Source: Lachnospiraceae bacterium UBA3282 (GTDB lineage Bacteria > Bacillota > Clostridia > Lachnospirales > Lachnospiraceae). From it: DNA of 18,505 bases. The notes under the pieces were generated by a model. It worked only from the letters and a program-made list of their open reading frames with translations. It had not been told where the DNA came from and searched no databases. The number at the start of each line of letters is the position of its first letter. Position 1 is the stretch's first letter. Made by a program: the position numbers and the translations under genes. Below are positions 14,005 to 18,505 of this stretch, piece by piece. The stretch is from contig DETS01000075.1 of the NCBI GenBank assembly GCA_002361735.1, positions 1 through 18,505 on the forward strand, in the 5' to 3' direction.

Positions 14005-14574
14005 CTATTTTGTACGTTTCACAATCATATCCATCAACCACTCTGCCTTTGGTAACGGTGTGTCGGGGATTCTGACCTTTTCCTGGGCAATTCCCTGTAT
14101 GGCGCCAAAAACAGCGACACATAATGCGTGCGGATTTCCCTCGCGAAATTCTCCGCGGCGCTGCCCCTCCAAAATAACGGGCTCCCATTGCCTGCAAATA
14201 TCTGCCGATTCCAAGAGCGCTTCTATCTCCTTTTCCTTGACCGCTGTATGTTGCACTTGATCCATAAACACAAACATCTTCCCAAATGAGGGATTGCTTT
14301 CCAACTGTTCGAAGATATTCTTGACCGTTTGCAGAAGAGAGTCATAAGGCGCGTTCCCTGCTGTTTCTATATCCATTTTCATTTCCGCGACGCCAACCTT
14401 CACCAGCTCTAAATAAATACAATCTTTATTGCTGAAATAGTGAAACAATAAACCGGAACTGGCACCGGCTCTTCTCGCAATTTCACGGGTACTTGTACCG
14501 TAGTAGCCTTTTTCTATCAATACATCCAGCGCAACCCGTAAGAGTTGTTTCTTTCTTTCATCTCCTTTATCCAT
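14005..14574 (-). CDS. TetR/AcrR-family transcriptional regulator
   Basis: A 189-aa repressor. The helix-turn-helix is at about residues 8-53 (LLRVALDVLIEKGYYGTSTREIARRAGASSG then LLFHYFSNKDCIY, typical of the family). The ligand domain is not recognisable. ATG 14574 is chosen because GGGAGG lies 5 bases upstream; an earlier in-frame ATG at 14607 would start inside the operator. It has a promoter with an overlapping palindrome, so autorepression is likely. The serine hydrolase gene follows on the same strand after 72 bp. Confidence 0.9.
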   Translation of the reverse strand: MDKGDERKKQLLRVALDVLIEKGYYGTSTREIARRAGASSGLLFHYFSNKDCIYLELVKVGVAEMKMDIETAGNAPYDSLLQTVKNIFEQLESNPSFGKMFVFMDQVQHTAVKEKEIEALLESADICRQWEPVILEGQRRGEFREGNPHALCVAVFGAIQGIAQEKVRIPDTPLPKAEWLMDMIVKRTK

Positions 14575-14587
14575 AATTACCTCCCGC

Positions 14588-14635
14588 AAAATTAAGCATA
14601 TGCTCAATTTTATGTTGTTAACTATCTATTGTCAA
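14588..14635 (-). promoter_or_regulatory. tetR promoter with 24-bp palindromic operator
   Basis: The minus strand has TTGACA (14635-14630), a 17-base spacer and TAAAAT (14612-14607). A near-perfect palindrome spans 14588-14611: AAAATT, A/G, AGCATATGCT, C/T, AATTTT, with a single mismatched pair. It covers the -10 and start site, the usual place for TetR autorepression. Related AGCATATGCT operators occur upstream of other TetR genes as far as I recall. Confidence 0.7.
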
Positions 14636-14656
14636 GAGTTTGGCAGAAATTTCAAA

Positions 14657-14710
14657 ACATTTTAATAACATTACGATACATTATGGAACATTACAATCTT
14701 GTTATAATGT
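14657..14710. repeat. Helically phased ACATTA repeats upstream of tetR
   Basis: ACATTA occurs at 14668, 14678 and 14688, exactly 10 bp apart, with a variant ACATTT at 14657 and an inverted copy TAATGT at 14705-14710. The array lies immediately upstream of the tetR -35 element (which ends at 14635). One-turn spacing puts all direct copies on the same DNA face, as expected for cooperative binding of a regulator. The sequence is seen directly; the role is inferred. Confidence 0.45.
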
Positions 14711-14712
14711 TT

Positions 14713-14757
14713 AAAAAAAATAGCAAACCGAGTGTCCCTGCTCCCGGTTTGCTATTT
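14713..14757 (-). terminator. Rho-independent terminator of the degV gene
   Basis: On the minus strand a 13-bp perfect stem, AAATAGCAAACCG (14757-14745) with CGGTTTGCTATTT (14730-14718), encloses a 14-base loop and runs into a tract of eight T (14720-14713). It lies about 80 bases past the degV stop codon on the same strand. Confidence 0.9.
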
Positions 14758-14781
14758 CAACCCATTACTTTCCAGCAGACA

Positions 14782-14835
14782 GGAGAATGCCCGTTTTTCG
14801 GCATTCTCCCAAGTGAGGCATAGTACTTCTCACTT
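14782..14835 (-). terminator. Two additional hairpins between degV and its terminator
   Basis: A perfect 10-bp stem pairs GGAGAATGCC (14782-14791) with GGCATTCTCC (14800-14809), loop CGTTTTTC. Next to the degV stop, AAGTGAG (14811-14817) pairs with CTCACTT (14829-14835). Neither has a T-tract on the minus strand, so they are more likely RNA 3'-end stabilisers or auxiliary structures than terminators. Confidence 0.5.
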
Positions 14836-14837
14836 TG

Positions 14838-15674
14838 TCACAGCGTCACGATCACCCCGCCGTCATTGGCATACATGCTGCTGACCCCGGCGGTATCCAT
14901 GACTAGGATCCGCTTATAAGACGCCCGTTTCTCCATCAGCCCGCGCATAAACTCCGCCCGCTCAGGGCAGTTGCAGTGGGTGATCATCAGCGTCCTCTCC
15001 TGCGGTTCCTTCACATCACCGACAATGCAGTCCGCCATCTTCGCAAGTGCCTTATTGATGCCGATCGCCTGCCCCTTCTGCTCGATCACGCCGAGGTTTC
15101 CCACCATCACAGGCTTAATATTCAAAGTAGAGGCTACCAATGCTTTCACGCCGCTCAAACGCCCGTTTTTACGCAGGGTCTCCAGATTATCCAGCACAAA
15201 GTAAGTGCGCATCTGCCGCTTGAAGACCTCTACCTTCTTTACCGTCTCCTCAAAAGAAAGACCCGCCTCCTTATATTCGACGATTTTTTCCGCGATCTGG
15301 GTCTCTCCGCAGCTTGCAGATTCCGAATCCACCACATGAATCTTTTTATCCCCATACTTTTCCAGATAGAGGCTTTTCCCCAGCTCCGCGCTGTTGTAGC
15401 TGCCGCTCAGATGGGAGGAGAGCGTCACCACATAGACTTCCTCCGCTTCATCGTGATAAGCCTCCCTGAATTTTTCGGGAGAAGGGCAGGATGATTTCGG
15501 GCAGAGCGGGTAAGCCGCCACCTGCCGCAGAAATTCCTTCTGATCAAAAGTCTCGTCATCCTGTATCACATAATCGCCCACCTCCAGACCCAGCGGAACG
15601 ATTTGAAAACGTCTGTCATTCTTATATGCTTCAGGCAGCTCGCAACAACTGTCCACCACGATCTTATAATTCAT
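14838..15674 (-). CDS. DegV-family fatty-acid-binding protein
   Basis: A 278-aa DegV-fold protein; characterised relatives bind fatty acids, and those of the FakB group hand them to the fatty-acid kinase FakA. Visible marks are YKIVVDSCCELP at the N-terminus, the CPSPEKF loop (about 64-70), VVTLSSHLSGSYNSA, IHVVDSESAS and FVLDNLETLRKNGRLSG, in the family's usual order and length. ATG 15674 is chosen because GGAGG lies 4-5 bases upstream; an in-frame ATG at 15707 lacks one. It is monocistronic, with a strong terminator. No kinase partner is adjacent. Confidence 0.92.
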   Translation of the reverse strand: MNYKIVVDSCCELPEAYKNDRRFQIVPLGLEVGDYVIQDDETFDQKEFLRQVAAYPLCPKSSCPSPEKFREAYHDEAEEVYVVTLSSHLSGSYNSAELGKSLYLEKYGDKKIHVVDSESASCGETQIAEKIVEYKEAGLSFEETVKKVEVFKRQMRTYFVLDNLETLRKNGRLSGVKALVASTLNIKPVMVGNLGVIEQKGQAIGINKALAKMADCIVGDVKEPQERTLMITHCNCPERAEFMRGLMEKRASYKRILVMDTAGVSSMYANDGGVIVTL

Positions 15675-15725
15675 ACAGCCTCCATAACCTTTATACATGG
15701 TTTTCATTACTACTTATACTTTTCT

Positions 15726-15754
15726 ATATTACCATAGTATATCGTTTTTGGCAA
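15726..15754 (-). promoter_or_regulatory. Candidate degV promoter
   Basis: The minus strand has TTGCCA (15754-15749), a 17-base spacer and TAATAT (15731-15726), about 45 bases upstream of the degV start codon. The -35 matches five of six consensus bases, the -10 four of six. Confidence 0.45.
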
Positions 15755-15825
15755 ACCATAATCCGTCAATGCAGAAAAATTGTAAATCACAGTAATCAAT
15801 ACGAAAAAGCACCGCAAAGAAAATA

Positions 15826-15854
15826 TTGCTTAAACGCCCTCGCTTCGGTATTAT
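15826..15854 (+). promoter_or_regulatory. Promoter of the DUF5721 gene
   Basis: TTGCTT (15826-15831), a 17-base spacer and TATTAT (15849-15854) would start transcription near 15861, giving a short leader of about 24 bases with AAGGAG before the ATG. Confidence 0.55.
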
Positions 15855-15884
15855 AGTGTGAGAGGTACAAAAAGGAGATATCGC

Positions 15885-16388
15885 ATGATTGCACTAAAAA
15901 TTAAAAACATCAAACAATTTATGGCAAAGCTCCTCGCGGGAGATGATTTCGACGCCTTTCTGCTGGAACAGGCCGTGATCAGCACCTACAATACTTTCAC
16001 CATCGACGGCAGGGAAAACAGAGACTTTTATTCCTCGGAAGAATGGGACGATCAGGAACTTCGCCCTTACGAATTTTCCGCCTGGAGAAAGGTGCGCCCC
16101 GTCTGCTTTGACCTGATCAAAGGCAAGCACACCCCCGCCGCCTTTCACTTTGTGCTGCATCTTGCGCCCGACCACACCGCCGCCATCCTGAAAACAGGCG
16201 ACACCACGGTAACTGTCGATCAGGTGAGCGCCTTTGTCCTGAACATAAAATATGACGGCACTGCCCTCACGCTCGTGACCGGCTGCGCCTTCCACACCTT
16301 TCTCATGGATAAGACGCCGGATGCGCTCTGGGATCGTACCGTCAGACAATTTTTAACAAAACACCAAATCGACTATGAAGAAGCCTAG
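15885..16388 (+). CDS. DUF5721-family protein
   Basis: A 167-aa soluble protein of unknown function. MIALKIKNIKQFMAKLLAGDDFDAFLLEQA, TYNTFTIDG, RPVCFDLIKGKHTP and FVLHLAPD match, from memory, a family described mainly in Lachnospiraceae. There are no membrane segments. The ATG at 15885 follows AAGGAG by 7 bases; an in-frame ATG at 15858 falls at the promoter's start site and is unlikely. It stands alone and converges on the right-hand sigma operon with an 11-bp gap. Confidence 0.8.
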   Translation: MIALKIKNIKQFMAKLLAGDDFDAFLLEQAVISTYNTFTIDGRENRDFYSSEEWDDQELRPYEFSAWRKVRPVCFDLIKGKHTPAAFHFVLHLAPDHTAAILKTGDTTVTVDQVSAFVLNIKYDGTALTLVTGCAFHTFLMDKTPDALWDRTVRQFLTKHQIDYEEA

Positions 16389-16399
16389 TACTTTTCGTC

Positions 16400-16780
16400 C
16401 TACCAGTAAAAACTGTTTTGATACGTGAACGCATAGTCCACCGCCGCCATCATCATGGCAAACAAAAGCATCAGCGCCAGCATGACAATGGCAGGAAAAT
16501 CATAGACAAATCTGCATTTTTCCGCATTGCTTCTGTGATTTTCCACCAGAATCTCAACGCCGAGAAAGATGAAGACTACCGGCCACATGCGGAAGATCAC
16601 CTCATAATGCAGCGTCGGCATGAAAATATTGACCAAAAACAAAGCGCCGAACAAAATCAACGTCAGTCCGAAAGTGACCGAGCCGACCCGCCTGGTACGC
16701 TGCGCGACAGGTGCCGCCTCCGGCATCTGAACACGCTCCGCTCCCATATTCTGAATGCTCTCTGCCTTACTTGCTTCCAT
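16400..16780 (-). CDS. Small membrane protein, LiaF-like/DUF5668-type transmembrane region
   Basis: A 126-aa protein with a soluble N-terminus of about 30 residues followed by three hydrophobic segments (near 33-54, 63-80 and 96-117). The pattern VGSVTFGLTLILFGALFLVN then FRMWPVVFIFLGVEIL resembles the N-terminal membrane region of LiaF-type stress sensors and DUF5668 proteins, without the soluble C-terminal domain. ATG 16780 is preferred because GGAGG lies 9 bases upstream; an in-frame GTG at 16849 overlapping the previous stop is possible. It is probably the last gene of the sigma operon. Confidence 0.68.
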   Translation of the reverse strand: MEASKAESIQNMGAERVQMPEAAPVAQRTRRVGSVTFGLTLILFGALFLVNIFMPTLHYEVIFRMWPVVFIFLGVEILVENHRSNAEKCRFVYDFPAIVMLALMLLFAMMMAAVDYAFTYQNSFYW

Positions 16781-16845
16781 ATCCCTATCCCTCCATTCCA
16801 TTTCTATTGTATAGACCGCTTCGTCCCTTCTATTGACTACTTTGG

Positions 16846-17439
16846 TCACTCCTCATTTTCGAAACGTTTTTCTGCTTCGCTGCCCGCCTGATTCTGCTCG
16901 ATCCGCGGCACCTGCTCCTCAGGCGCCTTCTTTCCGCGCAGAAGGTAAATCCCAAACCAGATAATTGCAAGCGCAATCAGAACTCTGGGCACAACATTCC
17001 GCAGCGTATAGAAAATAACTCTCATAACATGATTGTTATACCCGCCAACATACTCCCACAACATCTGAAAACCGAGTTCTCCCAGCATGGAAACGCCAAT
17101 CAGGATGAGAACAACCGCCGCAATGCTCCTGACTTTGCCATCCAATCGGAAATTAGCAGCCCCGATACTGTCAAATCCCAGCAAATATTGATCCTCTAAC
17201 GCATAAAATTGCTCATCGTCAAGCGACCCGATATTGTTGGCGTGAAAAAGCGCGTATATGTAGATTACGACAGGAATCACGGCTAGCACATCAAGCGACG
17301 TCAGATCCACCACCACGATAGAAAGCATAAATCCCAACAGGAAGCTAAGTCCCATCTTCATAAATCCCAGATACATATGCCCTGCCCCCGGACACAACGA
17401 AAACAAAAACAGCCAAAATTTACTTTTCTTTTTTTTCAT
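16846..17439 (-). CDS. TM2-domain-like multi-pass membrane protein
   Basis: A 197-aa membrane protein with about five hydrophobic segments. The first, LFLFSLCPGAGHMYLGFMKMGLSF (about 11-34), carries the P-G-x-G-x-x-Y-L-G signature of TM2-type proteins. A pair of segments follows, then a soluble stretch (about 72-100), two more segments, and a charged C-terminus (about 175-197). GGGAGG overlaps the stop of the upstream gene and lies 10 bases before the ATG. Role unknown; its place in the sigma operon suggests an envelope function. Confidence 0.75.
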   Translation of the reverse strand: MKKKKSKFWLFLFSLCPGAGHMYLGFMKMGLSFLLGFMLSIVVVDLTSLDVLAVIPVVIYIYALFHANNIGSLDDEQFYALEDQYLLGFDSIGAANFRLDGKVRSIAAVVLILIGVSMLGELGFQMLWEYVGGYNNHVMRVIFYTLRNVVPRVLIALAIIWFGIYLLRGKKAPEEQVPRIEQNQAGSEAEKRFENEE

Positions 17440-17454
17440 TTCAATCAGTCCTCC

Positions 17455-17943
17455 CTATTCAAAATAATTCGTAAGATAATCTTTCATTTCCCGCAAATAC
17501 TGCTCCCCTGCCTCTTTTCTTTCCTGCTTCTTCCGGTAGCGTTCCCACTTCCTGTCGATCTCCTGTTCCCGTTCCAGAACACTCTGCTCCCACTTATCTT
17601 CGGGAGACACTTCATTCCCCTGCAGAAGATTTATGACTGAAGTTTGCACTTTTTCAGGGGCATTCTGCCCTTCGATCGGCAACAGCAACAGTACCATCAA
17701 CGCTGCCGCCATTCCCGCCAGCACCTGAACCCGATAGGAAATGAGCCTCCTGCTTCGTTCCCTTTCTTTCTGCCTGTCGATTCTTTGAAAGACATCCTCC
17801 TTCAAATGTCCCGGCGCGTGGATCAGTTCCCGCTCCTCCACCTGTTCGATGAGCCGAAAAAGTTCTTCGTCGGTAAAGGCGTCCGCGGAGAAAGCGTCCT
17901 GTTTATTTCGTTTTTCTCTTTCCTCTAATATGTTATGTATCAT
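17455..17943 (-). CDS. Anti-sigma-like single-pass membrane protein
   Basis: A 162-aa protein with a charged cytoplasmic N-terminus (1-68, with DEELFRLIEQVEE and LKEDVFQRIDRQKERERSRR), one membrane segment (about 71-90) and an external, strongly charged C-terminus likely to be helical (about 108-162). It has no Cys-His zinc finger. It overlaps the upstream sigma gene by ATGA and is transcribed right after it, the standard place for an anti-sigma factor. The function is inferred from position and topology only. Confidence 0.7.
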   Translation of the reverse strand: MIHNILEEREKRNKQDAFSADAFTDEELFRLIEQVEERELIHAPGHLKEDVFQRIDRQKERERSRRLISYRVQVLAGMAAALMVLLLLPIEGQNAPEKVQTSVINLLQGNEVSPEDKWEQSVLEREQEIDRKWERYRKKQERKEAGEQYLREMKDYLTNYFE

Positions 17944-18505
17944 GCGCCCTTCTCCTTTTCATACATCCTGCGCAGCATGCTCCTCGCCCGATAAACCTGC
18001 GTCTGCACCGTCTTTTTCTTCATGCCCTTTTCCCTCGCAATCTCCTCTGCCGAAAGTTCGTCGTAATAGTAAGCCTTTGCAATCTCGTCATAAGGAGGTT
18101 TCAGGGAAAGGCATCTTTCGAGCAATGTCCTTCGCACTTCCTTTTCCAAAAGAATGCTTTCCGGCGTCTGCTGCGTTGCGGCATCGTCCCCTGAAAGTTT
18201 CCCGACTCCCGGACCTTTGTCCCCCGCTTTTCTATCCGGCGCCCTCGCACCCTCTGTACCGATATCCGCCGTGGGGATCATCCGCCGCCCCGCGCTTTGC
18301 AGATAATCAAGACACTTGTTGGTGGCGATCCGACAGACCCAGGCTTTTTCATTGTTCCCGTCAAAGGTGGAAAGATGCTTGTAAGCCGAAAAGAAAGTTT
18401 CCTGCGTCAGATCTTCGGAGGCAAAGTAGTCCGTCGTCATCCGATAGCATATGGAAAAAACAAGATGTTGGTAAGAATCAATCAGCGCTGACAATTGTTC
18501 TTCCC
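17940..18505 (-). CDS. RNA polymerase sigma factor, ECF-like (5' end beyond window)
   Basis: At least 187 residues are open to the right edge; the frame continues upstream without a stop, so the true start lies outside and only a weak internal TTG (18494) is seen. Region 2 reads LIDSYQHLVFSICYRMTTDYFASEDLTQETFFSAYKHL then WVCRIATNKCLDYL. Region 4 reads PPYDEIAKAYYYDELSAEEIAREKGMKKKTVQTQVYRARSMLRRM. The linker between them (about 50 residues, rich in Gly, Asp and Ala) is longer than usual. It overlaps the anti-sigma-like gene by 4 bp. Confidence 0.88.
   Translation of the reverse strand, partial: EEQLSALIDSYQHLVFSICYRMTTDYFASEDLTQETFFSAYKHLSTFDGNNEKAWVCRIATNKCLDYLQSAGRRMIPTADIGTEGARAPDRKAGDKGPGVGKLSGDDAATQQTPESILLEKEVRRTLLERCLSLKPPYDEIAKAYYYDELSAEEIAREKGMKKKTVQTQVYRARSMLRRMYEKEKGA

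Noticed and set aside
14976..15494. 172-aa open frame on the plus strand
   Set aside because: It is wholly antisense to the DegV gene and has no ribosome site or family resemblance.
15491..15856. 121-aa open frame on the plus strand before the DUF5721 gene
   Set aside because: Half is antisense to degV, the rest runs through promoter sequence; no ribosome site.
16389..16399. Bidirectional terminator between the DUF5721 gene and the sigma operon
   Set aside because: The 11-bp gap holds no hairpin; any terminator must lie inside the coding ends.
16418..16891. 157-aa open frame on the plus strand
   Set aside because: It opposes the small membrane protein gene of the sigma operon; its composition is that of a shadow frame.

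Overview
The window reads as chromosomal DNA of a low-to-moderate GC member of the Clostridia, most likely a Lachnospiraceae-type gut anaerobe. The grounds are strong AGGAGG-type ribosome binding sites, sigma-A promoters close to TTGACA-N17-TATAAT, an anti-sigma protein with an N-terminal HxxxCxxC zinc finger and many membrane segments, a RibU-type vitamin transporter, and families I know mainly from that group (DUF5721, DUF2185). The species cannot be named from the sequence. No rRNA, tRNA, CRISPR array, transposase or integrase was seen, and no gene-free stretch exceeds 300 bp.

Layout from left to right. (1) 56-1514, minus strand: an ECF sigma factor overlapping its zinc-finger membrane anti-sigma factor, preceded by a sigma-W-like promoter that suggests autoregulation. 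(2) 1714-5225, mixed strands: a HAD hydrolase; a TetR regulator followed by a membrane-anchored protein with a covalent-FMN attachment motif; and, divergently, an alpha/beta hydrolase and a small protein resembling a domain of mobile-element polyvalent proteins. The TetR gene has a perfect consensus promoter with a palindromic operator on its -10. (3) 5401-10169, all minus strand: ribU, a GNAT acetyltransferase, a YbaK/ProX deacylase, two small conserved proteins (one DUF2185), a flavodoxin-family protein, a nitroreductase and an HD phosphohydrolase. RibU has its own extended -10 promoter and a 5' leader whose repeats can form two exclusive structures, one masking part of the Shine-Dalgarno. 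(4) 10430-12877, plus strand: argG with candidate arginine-repressor boxes, a DUF1294 membrane protein, a 126-bp imperfect palindrome, and an orphan LytTR response regulator with an unusually long receiver domain. (5) 12901-15674, minus strand: a serine hydrolase, a second TetR regulator with operator and promoter, and a DegV lipid-binding protein with a strong terminator. (6) 15885-16388, plus strand: a DUF5721 protein. (7) 16400 to the right edge, minus strand: a second ECF-type sigma factor (its 5' end runs out of the window) overlapping a single-pass anti-sigma-like gene, followed by two small membrane proteins, probably one envelope-sensing operon.

Most of the window is ordinary clostridial housekeeping and regulatory DNA. 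The points most worth a second look are the ribU leader (possible new cis-regulatory RNA), the helically phased ACATTA repeats upstream of the second tetR promoter, the 126-bp palindrome before the LytTR regulator, the stand-alone polyvalent-protein-like domain with a promoter facing it from behind, and the right-hand sigma operon. All functions are predictions from reading the sequence; no database search was run.
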